From Bacillota bacterium (GTDB lineage: Bacteria > Bacillota > Proteinivoracia > UBA4975): DNA of 64,000 bases. A program made the position numbers and the translations under genes. Shown piece after piece: positions 46,732-56,218 of the stretch. Where the stretch lies: positions 79,073 to 143,072 of the forward strand of contig JAAYIH010000027.1 of the NCBI GenBank assembly GCA_012523545.1, written 5' to 3'. The notes beneath the pieces were generated by a model. The model made no database searches. It saw only the letters and a list, made by a program, of their open reading frames with translations, and was not told where the DNA came from. Positions within the stretch are counted from its first letter, which is position 1, and each line of letters begins with the position of its first letter.

Positions 46732-48885
46732 GTGACTGATGTTGAAAAGAGAATGCTGCAGACCATAGCCCGGGACCTGAACATTCCCTTAAAACAGGTT
46801 GCAGATACCGTCAAACTGCTGGACGAGGGCAATACAGTCCCCTTCATTGCCCGCTACCGCAAAGAAGTGACCGGGGGCCTGGATGAAGAACAAATCTTTG
46901 CCCTGCAGCAACAGATCAATTACCAGCGCAATCTCCAGCAGCGCAAGGAGGAAGTGCTGCGCAGCATTGCCGAACAGGGCAAGCTGACGCCGGAACTGGA
47001 AAAACAAATTACAGAAAGCACCCGGCTCCAGCAGGTGGAAGACCTCTACCGGCCCTACAAACCCAAGCGCAATACCCGGGGCAGCAAGGCGCGGGAAGCC
47101 GGCCTGGAGCCCCTGGCTGACATTCTCAGGGCCGGCGTCCTCGATCCCTTAGCCGAAGCGGTGAAATACATAAACGAGCAGGTTGCCGACGTCCAGGCCG
47201 CCCTGCAAGGCGCCATGGACATAATTGCCGAAGACTTTGCCGACGCTGCTGACAACCGCGTCATTGCCCGGCGGCGCACCTGGGACAAAGCTGTCCTGGT
47301 GGTCCGGGCCAGCGATCCCGGGGCCCAGTCGGTATACGAAATGTACTACGATTTCCGGGAGCCGGTGGCCAAAATACCTCCCCACCGGGTGCTGGCCATC
47401 AACCGGGGGGAACGGGAAGAATTTCTCAAAGTTTCCCTGGACTTCGACCCCCAGTACCTTCTCCAGGAACTGTGGCGGCGCAATTTCCAGCCCCAACGGG
47501 ATGACGCCGCCCAGTACGTGCGGCAGGCCATGGAAGACGGCTACCAGCGCCTGCTGGCTCCCGCCGTGGAGAGGGACATTCGCCGCCAGCTGACCGAGAT
47601 GGCCCATGCTGCGGCGTACAAGCTGTTTTCCGCCAACCTCACCAGCCTGCTCCTCCAGCCGCCCACCCGGGGCAAGACGGTGCTGGGCGTCGACCCGGCC
47701 TACCGGACGGGGTGCAAGCTGGCGGTGGTGGACCCCACCGGCAAACTCCTGGCCGTGGACGTCATATATCCCACTCCTCCCCACAACCAGGTGGAGGCGT
47801 CCCGGCGCAAGGTCAAAGAGCTCATCGCCCGGTACGGCGTCAACGTCATTGCCATCGGCAACGGTACCGCCAGCCGGGAGACCACCGAGTTTATCGGGGA
47901 ACTGACCCAGGAACTGGACGGGGTGTCCTACACCGTCGTCGACGAATCGGGGGCTTCGGTGTATTCGGCGGCGCCGCTGGCCAAGGAAGAGTTTCCTGAT
48001 CTGGACGTGGCGGAGCGTTCTGCCGTCTCCATTGCCCGCCGCCTCCAGGATCCCCTGTCGGAGCTGGTGAAAATCCCGCCCCAGTCCATTGGGGTGGGCC
48101 AGTACCAGCACGACGTCGACCAGAAGGAACTGGCCCGGCTGCTGGGCGAAGTGGTGGAAATCTGCGTCAACCGGGTGGGGGCGGACCTCAACACCGCCTC
48201 GGCGCCGTTGCTTTCCTACATTGCCGGCATCAAGCCTGCCGTGGCCAAAGCCATTGTAGTCTGGCGCCAGCAGAACGGGCCCTTTACCGAACGCAGCCAG
48301 TTGCTGGCGGTTCCCCGCCTGGGCGAGGCCACCTTCCAGCAGTGCGCCGGTTTTCTGCGCATCCGGGACGGCAGCAATCCCCTGGACGCCACCACCGTGC
48401 ACCCCGAATCCTATGAGGTGGCGGAAAAGCTGCTGGGCCTGTGCGGGTACACCACCGCCGATCTGGCCAGCCGCGGCGGCATTCCCGAACTGAGCAGCAA
48501 ACTGCCGGCGCCGGTGGAGAAACTGGCCCGGCAACTGGGGGTCGGGGAGCCTACCCTGCGGGACATCATCGCTGCCCTGGAAAAACCCGCCCTGGATCCC
48601 CGGGACAAATTGCCGCCGCCCCTCTTCCGGGAAGGTGTGCTCACCCTGGACGACCTCACCGAGGGCATGATCCTGCAGGGCACGGTGCGCAATGTCACCG
48701 ATTTCGGCGCTTTTGTGGATATCGGCCTCAAGGAGGCGGGCCTGGTTCACGTCTCGGAGCTGTCGGATAAATACGTCAAGCACCCCCTGGAAGTTGTCAG
48801 CGTAGGGGAGCACATCAGCGTGCGGGTCATCGGCGTCGACAAGCGACGCAACCGCATTTCCCTCTCCTGCAGAGGGGTACATTAA
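46732..48885 (+). CDS. tex: Tex-type transcription accessory/S1 RNA-binding protein
   Basis: KQVADTVKLLDEGNTVPFIARYRKEVTGGLDEEQI; SVYSAAPLAKEEFPDLDVAERSAVSIARRLQDPLSELVKI; C-terminal S1 VTDFGAFVDIGLKEAGLVHVSEL. Confidence 0.95.
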   Translation: MTDVEKRMLQTIARDLNIPLKQVADTVKLLDEGNTVPFIARYRKEVTGGLDEEQIFALQQQINYQRNLQQRKEEVLRSIAEQGKLTPELEKQITESTRLQQVEDLYRPYKPKRNTRGSKAREAGLEPLADILRAGVLDPLAEAVKYINEQVADVQAALQGAMDIIAEDFADAADNRVIARRRTWDKAVLVVRASDPGAQSVYEMYYDFREPVAKIPPHRVLAINRGEREEFLKVSLDFDPQYLLQELWRRNFQPQRDDAAQYVRQAMEDGYQRLLAPAVERDIRRQLTEMAHAAAYKLFSANLTSLLLQPPTRGKTVLGVDPAYRTGCKLAVVDPTGKLLAVDVIYPTPPHNQVEASRRKVKELIARYGVNVIAIGNGTASRETTEFIGELTQELDGVSYTVVDESGASVYSAAPLAKEEFPDLDVAERSAVSIARRLQDPLSELVKIPPQSIGVGQYQHDVDQKELARLLGEVVEICVNRVGADLNTASAPLLSYIAGIKPAVAKAIVVWRQQNGPFTERSQLLAVPRLGEATFQQCAGFLRIRDGSNPLDATTVHPESYEVAEKLLGLCGYTTADLASRGGIPELSSKLPAPVEKLARQLGVGEPTLRDIIAALEKPALDPRDKLPPPLFREGVLTLDDLTEGMILQGTVRNVTDFGAFVDIGLKEAGLVHVSELSDKYVKHPLEVVSVGEHISVRVIGVDKRRNRISLSCRGVH

Positions 48886-48917
48886 TGGTGCAGCGGGCAC
48901 CGGAAAGGGAGGATACA

Positions 48918-49739
48918 ATGAATACCAAGGAAATCATGGACCTGGCCCTGGAGCTGGCCGGGCTGAAGGAAATACCCGACGACTCGGGCATTATCGTGGC
49001 AGGGAAAGACATCAAAAAAGTCGCCTTTGGCGTCGACATGGAAGCGGCGGAAATGCTCATCGCCCGGGAACTGGGGGTTGACCTGGTCATTACCCACCAC
49101 CCCGTGGGCGGGGCTCCGCGCCTCAACCTGTACAAGGTCATGGAAAACCAAATCGAGCGCATGGCAGCTGCCGGCGTTCCCGTCAACAAAGCCCAGAAAG
49201 CGTTGCGGGAGCAGATGGGCAAGGTGGAACGCAGCCTGCACGTCTCCAACTACGACCGGGCGGCGTCGGCAGCCCGCCTGCTCAAAATGCCCTTCATGGG
49301 TATCCACTCTCCCGCCGACGTCATCAGCGAACGCACAGTGCAACAGCATCTGGACAACAGTCTCAATCCCAGGTCCACCCTGGGCGACGTCATCGAGGCA
49401 CTGCAGCAAATCCCCGAGTACCGCAACGCACTGACCAAGCCGGAAATCCGGGTGGGTGCAGAAAAGGATTACGCCGGCAAGGTATTTGTGACCATGGCGG
49501 GGGGCACCAACGGCGGCGCCAAGGTGGCCCAGGCCTACTTCGAAGCGGGGATTGGCACCCTGGTCTGCATGCACATGCCCGAAGAGGTCATCAAGGCCGT
49601 CAAGGAGCAGAACATCGGCAACGTCATCGTGGCCGGTCACATGGCCAGCGACTCCATAGGCATCAACGTCATCATCGCCGCCCTGGAAGAGCGTGGCCTG
49701 GAAGTGATCCGCATGAGCGGGGTAATCGATCCAAATTAA
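48918..49739 (+). CDS. NIF3-like dinuclear metal-center protein
   Basis: VAFGVDMEAAEMLIARELGVDLVITHHPVGG; C-terminal LVCMHMPEEVIKAVKE...GHMASDSIGIN. Confidence 0.78.
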   Translation: MNTKEIMDLALELAGLKEIPDDSGIIVAGKDIKKVAFGVDMEAAEMLIARELGVDLVITHHPVGGAPRLNLYKVMENQIERMAAAGVPVNKAQKALREQMGKVERSLHVSNYDRAASAARLLKMPFMGIHSPADVISERTVQQHLDNSLNPRSTLGDVIEALQQIPEYRNALTKPEIRVGAEKDYAGKVFVTMAGGTNGGAKVAQAYFEAGIGTLVCMHMPEEVIKAVKEQNIGNVIVAGHMASDSIGINVIIAALEERGLEVIRMSGVIDPN

Positions 49740-49759
49740 GGCGGGAATCCCGCCTTTTT
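49738..49759 (+). terminator. Intrinsic terminator
   Basis: AAGGCGGG-aat-CCCGCCTT-TTT. Confidence 0.75.
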
Positions 49760-49808
49760 CTGTATCATTTACCATACAAGATCCTGATCTTCCGATAGCG
49801 GAAAAATA

Positions 49809-49833
49809 AACCCGGAGCAATATGCTCCGGGTT
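49809..49833 (-). terminator. Intrinsic terminator for the minus-strand gene
   Basis: AACCCGGAGCA-ata-TGCTCCGGGTT flanked by T-rich sequence on the minus strand. Confidence 0.7.
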
Positions 49834-49845
49834 ACTTATGCCCTA

Positions 49846-50145
49846 TTACTCCCACTCCCGATAGTACTTGGGCCGGGGGCGCAGGATCCTGACCAGCAGT
49901 GCCAGGGGGGTCAGCAGGATGCCCAGCAGCGAGCCGCCCACGGCCAGGAGCGGCGCCAACAGCAGGGCCGGGACAGCGACCGCAAAGGCCAGGCCTGCTG
50001 CGCCCACTACCACGATGCCGATGGCGGGCAAGATGACAAGGAAGACCAGGGCCGCCGCTGCGGCCACCGCCAACAGGACTGCCAATTTTATGCCCATAAC
50101 GGCAACGGGATTGGTGAGCTTGCGCCCGTTGATATACACCGGCAT
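49846..50145 (-). CDS. Small hydrophobic membrane protein, unknown function
   Basis: MPVYINGRKLTNPVAVMGIKLAVLLAVAAAAALVFLVILPAIG...; own RBS and downstream terminator. Confidence 0.65.
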   Translation of the reverse strand: MPVYINGRKLTNPVAVMGIKLAVLLAVAAAAALVFLVILPAIGIVVVGAAGLAFAVAVPALLLAPLLAVGGSLLGILLTPLALLVRILRPRPKYYREWE

Positions 50146-50336
50146 GGCTTTCCCTCCCGGGATGTTCTTACCTCCAGTATAGGGGGCGCCCTTTCTTTTG
50201 TCAACCACTGCCTAAATATATTTTAGGTGCAGATTGAAAATATTAAGGTAACCGGCTGAAGGGGGAAATGGCTTTGGCCCCGCACCAGGGCAGGAATCAT
50301 AGGCTGGCCGGCGAAGTATATTAGTATACAAAGGGG

Positions 50337-50714
50337 GTGTTTGGAATTACCGGAAAACTGGTTGTCAATGACGATGTTTTTGTGGATATCGCCATGGCCG
50401 CTCTGCAAAAGGTGGAAGATGTCATCCGCCAGCAACGCAAGGGCGCCTTCGCCGGCCTCGGCCGCCTGCTGTCCGGCAAAATGGGGACCAAGGTCTTTGT
50501 GCAAAAAAACGACGGCGAGAACGGGGATCCGGGCAGTGTGTCCTTTGATCTGCGGCTGGTAATGGTCTACGGGGTGGTCATTCCCGAAGTGGCGGAAAAG
50601 GTCAGGGAGGCCGTAATCAAAGACGTCAGCGCCATCACCGGTTACCATGTGGACAGGGTGGACATTACCGTGGAACGGCTGGTCCATCCCGACGAAGTGG
50701 AGAAGGATGCCTAA
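50337..50714 (+). CDS. Asp23/Gls24 family envelope stress response protein
   Basis: GKLVVNDDVFVDIAMAALQKVEDV...SFDLRLVMVYGVVIPEVAEKVREAVIKDVSAITGYHVDRVDITVERL. Confidence 0.82.
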   Translation: MFGITGKLVVNDDVFVDIAMAALQKVEDVIRQQRKGAFAGLGRLLSGKMGTKVFVQKNDGENGDPGSVSFDLRLVMVYGVVIPEVAEKVREAVIKDVSAITGYHVDRVDITVERLVHPDEVEKDA

Positions 50715-50740
50715 ACAACCCCGCCGGGGTTGTTTTTTTG
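50715..50740 (+). terminator. Intrinsic terminator
   Basis: ACAACCCC-gcc-GGGGTTGT-TTTTTT. Confidence 0.8.
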
Positions 50741-50826
50741 GCTGCGAATATTTAGATAGTCTAAAGGGATTTTTGCTCCTTTCCGAGAATATATATTGCA
50801 TATCACCAAAAGGAAGGAGTATGTGC

Positions 50827-51984
50827 ATGCGCGCAATAGTCAACGGCAAGATCTGCACCATGGCCGGCGCCGTTCTGGAAAAGGGCACAATACTCATTGA
50901 AGCCGGCAAAATCAAAGCCGTGGGCGCCGACCTGGCAGTTCCCCCCGGCGCAGAGATCATCGATGCCCAGGGCGGGTATGTCCTCCCGGGCATCATCGAC
51001 GCCCACACCCATATCGGCGTTTACGAGGAAGGTATAGGTTTTGAGGGCGCCGACGGCAACGAGATGACCAATCCCGCCACGCCCCACATTCGCGCCCTGG
51101 ATGCCGTCAACCCGGCGGACAAGGCCTTTGCCGGCGCCAGGGCAGGCGGCGTCACCAGCCTTGCCGTGGCCCCGGGCAGCGCCAATGTCATCGGCGGGCA
51201 GGTACTGGCCATGAAGACCTGGGGACGGGTGGTGGACGACATGGTTATCCGTGCACCCCTGGGTCTGAAAGTCGCCTTTGGCGAAAACCCCAAGCGGGTG
51301 TACAGCAACCAAAAGAAATCCCCCAGCACCAGGATGGCGGTGGCGGCAATTCTGCGGGAAAACCTGACGGCCGCCCGCAACTACCTGGATAAGCTGGAAA
51401 GGGCCAAGGACGACCCCGAAAAGACCCCCGACCGTGACCTCAAGCTGGAAATCCTGGCCAAGGTGCTCAGGAAAGAAATTCCCCTCCGGGCCCACGCCCA
51501 CCGGGCCGACGACATCATCACCGCCGTCCGCATCGCCGAAGAATTTGACGTCGACATCGTCATCGAGCACTGCACCGAGGGCCATTTAATCGCCGATTTC
51601 CTGGCCGAAAAGGGCGTTCCCGCCATCATCGGCCCCACCCTGGGCACCCGGCCCAAGGTGGAGCTGGTCAACGCCACCTTCAGGACTCCGGGCATATTGC
51701 ACAAAGCCGGCGTCAAAGTGGCCCTGACCAGCGACCATCCCGTCTTTCCCGTCCAGCAGTTGCCCATCCAGGCCGCTCTGGTCCACAAACACGGGCTGCC
51801 GGAAGAGGAGGCCCTCAAGGCCATCACCATCAATGCCGCCGAAATCCTCGGCATCGCCAACCGGGTGGGCAGCCTGGAACCGGGCAAGGATGCCGACATC
51901 GTCATCTTCAGCGGTCACCCCTTCCACTGGAAAACCAGGGTGGAGAAAACTTTGATAGATGGAGAGATCGTTTATGAGCGCTAA
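50827..51984 (+). CDS. Amidohydrolase family protein (imidazolonepropionase-like), copy 1
   Basis: GGYVLPGIIDAHTHIGVYEEG; RAHAHRADDI; LTSDHPVFP; RVGSLEPGKDADIVIF. Confidence 0.85.
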   Translation: MRAIVNGKICTMAGAVLEKGTILIEAGKIKAVGADLAVPPGAEIIDAQGGYVLPGIIDAHTHIGVYEEGIGFEGADGNEMTNPATPHIRALDAVNPADKAFAGARAGGVTSLAVAPGSANVIGGQVLAMKTWGRVVDDMVIRAPLGLKVAFGENPKRVYSNQKKSPSTRMAVAAILRENLTAARNYLDKLERAKDDPEKTPDRDLKLEILAKVLRKEIPLRAHAHRADDIITAVRIAEEFDVDIVIEHCTEGHLIADFLAEKGVPAIIGPTLGTRPKVELVNATFRTPGILHKAGVKVALTSDHPVFPVQQLPIQAALVHKHGLPEEEALKAITINAAEILGIANRVGSLEPGKDADIVIFSGHPFHWKTRVEKTLIDGEIVYER

Positions 51985-53152
51985 ACTGGCCATCATCAAT
52001 GCCGAGATCCATACCGCGACGCAAAAGGAGCCCGTCAGGGGCGCCCTGCTCATTGTTGACGGCAAGATTGCCGATTTCGGCGCCATTGCCATCCCTCAGG
52101 ACGCCGACGTAATCGACGCAGCCGGCAAGGCGGTGTATCCCGGTTTCATCGATCCCCATACCCACCTGGGCGTCGGCGAAGAGGGCCTGGGCTGGGAAGG
52201 CCGGGACTACAATGAGATGACCGACCCCGTCACCGCTCATCTCCGGGCCCTGGACGCCATCAACCCCGACGAAGACGGGTTCCGGGAAGCTGTTGAAGCG
52301 GGCATTACCACAGTGATGTCGGCTCCGGGCAGCGCCAACATCCTGGGCGGCAGCACCGTGGTCCTCAAGACCGGCGGCGGGCTGTTGCACCAGCGGGTGC
52401 TGCGGGACAACGCCGGCATCAAGGCCGCCCTGGGCGAAAACCCCAAGCGGGTGTATTCGGGGCAGAAGAAGATGCCCAGCACACGCATGGCCAGCGCCGC
52501 CCTGTTGCGGGAAGCCCTGGTGGCCGCCCAAAATTACCTGAACAAAATAGAGCGGGCCGGCGCCGACCCCGACAAGCTCCCGCCCCGGGACCTCAAGCTG
52601 GAGGCCCTGGTGCCCGTCCTGAAAAGGGAAATCCCCCTGCGCATGCATGCTCACCGGGCCGATGACATTGCCACTGCCCTGAGAATCGCCAGGGAATTCG
52701 ACATCGACCTCACTCTTGAACACGCCAGCGAAGCCCACCTCATTGCCGACAAGGTGGCGGCGGCGGGAGTGCCGGCCATTGTCGGGCCGTCCCTGGGCGT
52801 ACCAGGCAAGGTGGAGACCCAAAACAAGACCCTGGAAACGGTGCGGATCCTCACCGAAGCGGGGGTGACTGTGGCCCTGACCACAGACCATCCCGTCCTC
52901 AACGTGTACCAGCTCCTCCATGCCGCCGCCGCCGTGGTGCGGGAAACGGGTATGGACGAATACGATGTGCTGCGCCTCATCACCGTCAACGCCGCCAAAA
53001 TCCTTGGTGTCGGGGACCGGGTGGGCAGCATCGAAAAGGGCAAGGATGCCGACCTGGTCATCATCGACGGCCATCCCTTCGACTACCTGTCCCAGGTGGC
53101 TTACACCATCATCGACGGCCGGGTCGTCTATCCCAAAACCATCGCCGAATAG
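51974..53152 (+). CDS. Amidohydrolase family protein, copy 2 (tandem paralog)
   Basis: GKAVYPGFIDPHTHLGVGEEGLGWEG; RMHAHRADDIATALRIA; LTTDHPVLN; RVGSIEKGKDADLVII. Confidence 0.85.
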   Translation: MSAKLAIINAEIHTATQKEPVRGALLIVDGKIADFGAIAIPQDADVIDAAGKAVYPGFIDPHTHLGVGEEGLGWEGRDYNEMTDPVTAHLRALDAINPDEDGFREAVEAGITTVMSAPGSANILGGSTVVLKTGGGLLHQRVLRDNAGIKAALGENPKRVYSGQKKMPSTRMASAALLREALVAAQNYLNKIERAGADPDKLPPRDLKLEALVPVLKREIPLRMHAHRADDIATALRIAREFDIDLTLEHASEAHLIADKVAAAGVPAIVGPSLGVPGKVETQNKTLETVRILTEAGVTVALTTDHPVLNVYQLLHAAAAVVRETGMDEYDVLRLITVNAAKILGVGDRVGSIEKGKDADLVIIDGHPFDYLSQVAYTIIDGRVVYPKTIAE

Positions 53153-53160
53153 CACCTGCA

Positions 53161-53197
53161 GCCGTCCCTTTTCCGCGGGAAAGGGACGGTTGCTTTT
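53161..53197 (+). terminator. Intrinsic terminator
   Basis: GCCGTCCCTTTTCC-gc-GGGAAAGGGACGGT-TGCTTTTTT (near-perfect). Confidence 0.7.
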
Positions 53198-53326
53198 TTC
53201 TGTCCGGGTGCGGAAATGTGCTGCAGGCGGTGCATATCCCGGCGACAATCAGGCAGACTTCCGGTACTGGCCGGTCTCCAATATTTAGTGATATAATGTC
53301 CTTATATCAGTGCAGGAGTTGATGGT

Positions 53327-53797
53327 ATGCAAGTGCATTCTGCCGGTCCCCGGGCCACCCAGGAGCTGGCCGAGGCCCTCGGCCGGCTGGCCGGACCCGG
53401 GGCGGTTCTGGTGTTAAGCGGTCCCCTGGGAGCGGGCAAGACCTGTTTCGTCCAGGGGCTGGCCCGGGGTCTGGGCGTCACCGGTGTGGTCAACAGCCCC
53501 ACCTTTACCATAGTCAAGGAATACCGCGGGCGTCTGCCCCTTTTCCACTTCGACCTTTACCGGCTGGAGGATCCCGAGGAATTGTGGGACCTGGGCCTGG
53601 AGGATTACCTGGCCGCCGGCGGGGTGTGCGCGCTGGAGTGGGGAGAGCGGGCGGCGGCCCTCCTGCCCCGGGACCGGCTGGACATCGCTTTGCAGCCCGG
53701 CGGCCCCCGGGAGAGGGAGATCCTTTTTTGCGCCGGGGGCCCGGTGCACCGGAAACTGGTGGAGGAGCTGATGGACTGTGTTGACACTGGCCGTTGA
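53327..53797 (+). CDS. tsaE: tRNA threonylcarbamoyladenosine biosynthesis ATPase TsaE
   Basis: GPLGAGKTCFVQGLARGLGVTGVVNSPTFTIVKEYRGRLPLFHFDLYRLEDPEELWDLGLEDYL. Confidence 0.95.
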   Translation: MQVHSAGPRATQELAEALGRLAGPGAVLVLSGPLGAGKTCFVQGLARGLGVTGVVNSPTFTIVKEYRGRLPLFHFDLYRLEDPEELWDLGLEDYLAAGGVCALEWGERAAALLPRDRLDIALQPGGPREREILFCAGGPVHRKLVEELMDCVDTGR

Positions 53798-54476
53798 CAC
53801 TGCCACAGATGTGTGCTCGGTGGCCCTGGCCCGGGAAGGCAGGCTGCTGGCCGAGCTTACCGCCCGCATCCCCCACGCCCATTCCGAGCGCCTCATTCCT
53901 TTAATAGACAATCTGTTTCGGGAGACGGGACTGGCCCCTGCTGACCTGGAACTGCTGGCGGTGACCCGGGGTCCCGGTTCCTTTACGGGGCTGCGCATCG
54001 GCATGGCCACCGTCAAGGGCCTGGGCCTGGCCCTGGGCATAGAGGCGGTGGGGGTGTCGACGCTGCAGGTGCTGGCCCACAGCTTTGGCGGCGAAGCCCT
54101 GGTTTGCCCCGTCCTCAATGCCCGGCGCGACCAGGTGTACACCGGCCTGTTTCGCTGCGGCGGCTCGCTGCCGGAAGTGCTGTGGGCAGAACGGGCCGCC
54201 GCTGTCGAGGACTTGCTGGCGGTGCTGGAGCAGTACTCCGGGCCCGTTTGGCTGTGCGGCGACGGCACCGGGCTGGTTCTGGCCCGGGCTGCTGAAACCA
54301 GGGCGCAACTGCGCCAGGCGCCCCTGCACCTGCTGGGCGGCCGGGCGGCGGCCCTGGCCGACCTGGCCCGGCGCTTGCCCTCCGTTCCCGTCGACCAGCT
54401 GACGCCCATCTACCTCAGGGAATCCCAGGCCGAAATCCAGTTGCGCCGGAGAGAGGCGGGCGGCCATGAAAGCTGA
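53778..54476 (+). CDS. tsaB: tRNA threonylcarbamoyladenosine biosynthesis protein TsaB
   Basis: LAVDTATDVCSVAL, HSERLIPLIDNL, VTRGPGSFTGLRIGMATVKGLGLAL. Confidence 0.93.
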   Translation: MLTLAVDTATDVCSVALAREGRLLAELTARIPHAHSERLIPLIDNLFRETGLAPADLELLAVTRGPGSFTGLRIGMATVKGLGLALGIEAVGVSTLQVLAHSFGGEALVCPVLNARRDQVYTGLFRCGGSLPEVLWAERAAAVEDLLAVLEQYSGPVWLCGDGTGLVLARAAETRAQLRQAPLHLLGGRAAALADLARRLPSVPVDQLTPIYLRESQAEIQLRRREAGGHES

Positions 54477-54954
54477 GGTCACCATTGTGCCCATGACCCC
54501 CCGGCATCTGGAACGGGTGCTGGAAATAGAAAAAGCCAGTTTTTCCAGCCCCTGGAGCAAGCGCATTTTTTACCAGGAACTGGCGGGCAACCCCTATGCC
54601 ACTTACGTGGTGGCCATGGCCGGCGAGGAACTGGTGGGTTACGCCGGCATCTGGCTGGTGCTGGATGAGGCCCACGTCACCAACATCGCCGTATCTCCCC
54701 AATGGCGCCGGCGGGGGGTGGCCCGGCAGCTTCTGGACCACCTGTTGCGCGTGGCGTACAGCCAGGGAGCCCGGGGCGCCACTTTGGAGGTGCGCAAGAG
54801 CAATGCCGTTGCCCGCAACTTGTACGCCAGCCTTGGCTTTGCGGCAGTCGGGGTGCGCAAGGAGTACTATACCGACAACAAAGAAGACGCGGTGATCATG
54901 TGGCTCCGGGACCTGTCCGCCTATTTTGAACGAAAGGAGCAGGCCGATGGCTAA
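54466..54954 (+). CDS. rimI: Ribosomal protein S18-alanine N-acetyltransferase
   Basis: EKASFSSPWSKRIFYQEL; VTNIAVSPQWRRRGVARQLLDHLL; LYASLGFAAVGVRKEYYTDNKEDAVIM. Confidence 0.92.
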   Translation: MKAEVTIVPMTPRHLERVLEIEKASFSSPWSKRIFYQELAGNPYATYVVAMAGEELVGYAGIWLVLDEAHVTNIAVSPQWRRRGVARQLLDHLLRVAYSQGARGATLEVRKSNAVARNLYASLGFAAVGVRKEYYTDNKEDAVIMWLRDLSAYFERKEQADG

Positions 54955-55966
54955 TATCCTGGCAATAGAAACTTCCTGCGACGAAACCGCTGTGGCCATC
55001 GTGGCCCGGGGCCGAGAGATTTTGAGCAATCAGGTGGCTTCCCAAATCGAAACCCATGCCCGTTTCGGCGGTGTGGTGCCGGAAATCGCTTCGCGCCAGC
55101 ACCTGCTGGCCTTAAATCCCTTAATCCGCACAGCCCTGGCCGAAGCAGGACTGGACTGGGACGGCATCGATGCCGTGGCGGTGACCCAGGGGCCGGGACT
55201 GGTGGGGGCACTGCTCATCGGCGTTTCCGCTGCCAAGGCCATAGCCTGGGCCCTGGGGAAACCGGTGCTGGCCGTCAACCATATGGCAGGACATATCTAT
55301 GCCAACATGCTGGCGGGACCGGTGCGTTTTCCCCTGGTCTGTCTTGTGGTTTCCGGCGGGCATACCGAACTCATCTACATGGAGAGAGACCTGGATTTCC
55401 GGCTGTTGGGCCAGACCCGGGATGACGCCGCCGGGGAAGCTTTCGACAAGGTGGCCCGAATCTTGGACCTCGGGTATCCCGGGGGCCCGGCGGTGGACCG
55501 ATTGGCCCGGCAGGGCAGCGACGTCCTGGATTTCCCCCGGGCGTTGCTGGAGGAGGGCAGCCTGGATTTCAGTTTCAGCGGCCTCAAGACGGCGGTGCTC
55601 AATTATTGCCACAATGTGCGCCAGCGGGGCCAAGAAGTCAACAAGGCAGACGTTGCCGCATCCTTCCAGGCCGCAGTGGTGGATGTGCTGGTGCAAAAAA
55701 CCGCCCAGGCCGTCAGGCAACTGCGCCCTGCCACCCTGCTGGCGGCAGGCGGCGTGGCGGCCAACAGCCGCCTGCGCGCAGCCCTGGCCGAGCTGGCCCG
55801 GCAGGAGAACGTGGCCCTGGGCATTCCGCCCCCGGAACTGTGCACCGACAACGCCGCCATGATTGCCGCGGCGGCCTGGCCCCTTTTCGCCAGCAATCGA
55901 CACAGCCCGCTGTCTTTCACCGCCGTGCCGGACCTGGATTTGGCGGCGGTTGTGGAAAACTGTTGA
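54947..55966 (+). CDS. tsaD: tRNA threonylcarbamoyltransferase TsaD (Kae1/Gcp)
   Basis: ILAIETSCDETAVAIV; GLDWDGIDAVAVTQGPGLVGALLIGVSAAKA; NHMAGHIYAN. Confidence 0.96.
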   Translation: MANILAIETSCDETAVAIVARGREILSNQVASQIETHARFGGVVPEIASRQHLLALNPLIRTALAEAGLDWDGIDAVAVTQGPGLVGALLIGVSAAKAIAWALGKPVLAVNHMAGHIYANMLAGPVRFPLVCLVVSGGHTELIYMERDLDFRLLGQTRDDAAGEAFDKVARILDLGYPGGPAVDRLARQGSDVLDFPRALLEEGSLDFSFSGLKTAVLNYCHNVRQRGQEVNKADVAASFQAAVVDVLVQKTAQAVRQLRPATLLAAGGVAANSRLRAALAELARQENVALGIPPPELCTDNAAMIAAAAWPLFASNRHSPLSFTAVPDLDLAAVVENC

Positions 55967-56154
55967 TTTTTGTAGAATGTAAACCTGGGGATAGTGGGGA
56001 TAAGTTTGGCCCTACCTTTGACTACAGTTTTCACATGCTCTGTGGATAACACCGTGACTTTATGTGAATAACCTGTGGAAAATGTGGATAGACCCGGACT
56101 TTCCCTGTGGTTAGCCGTCAAAATTGGGGATAAGTATGTGGATACTGTGGATAA
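55951..56154 (+). promoter_or_regulatory. DnaA-box cluster
   Basis: Same-strand 9-mers: TGTGGAAAA (55951), TGGGGATAA (55995), TGTGGATAA (56041), TGTGAATAA (56063), TGTGGAAAA (56074), TGTGGATAG (56083), TGTGGTTAG (56106), TGGGGATAA (56125), TGTGGATAC (56137), TGTGGATAA (56146). Confidence 0.75.
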
Positions 56155-56218
56155 CGAAAGTGTGTTTGGGTAATTATGGGCAACCAAACATATGCACGTT
56201 GCAGAGGGAGGAAATTGT

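Noticed and set aside
47149-48918. 589-aa minus-strand ORF
   Set aside because: Antisense to tex, a high-confidence gene; GC-rich frame artefact.
53327-55966. tsaE-tsaB-rimI-tsaD as an unusual cluster
   Set aside because: This is a common, expected gene order for t6A biosynthesis.
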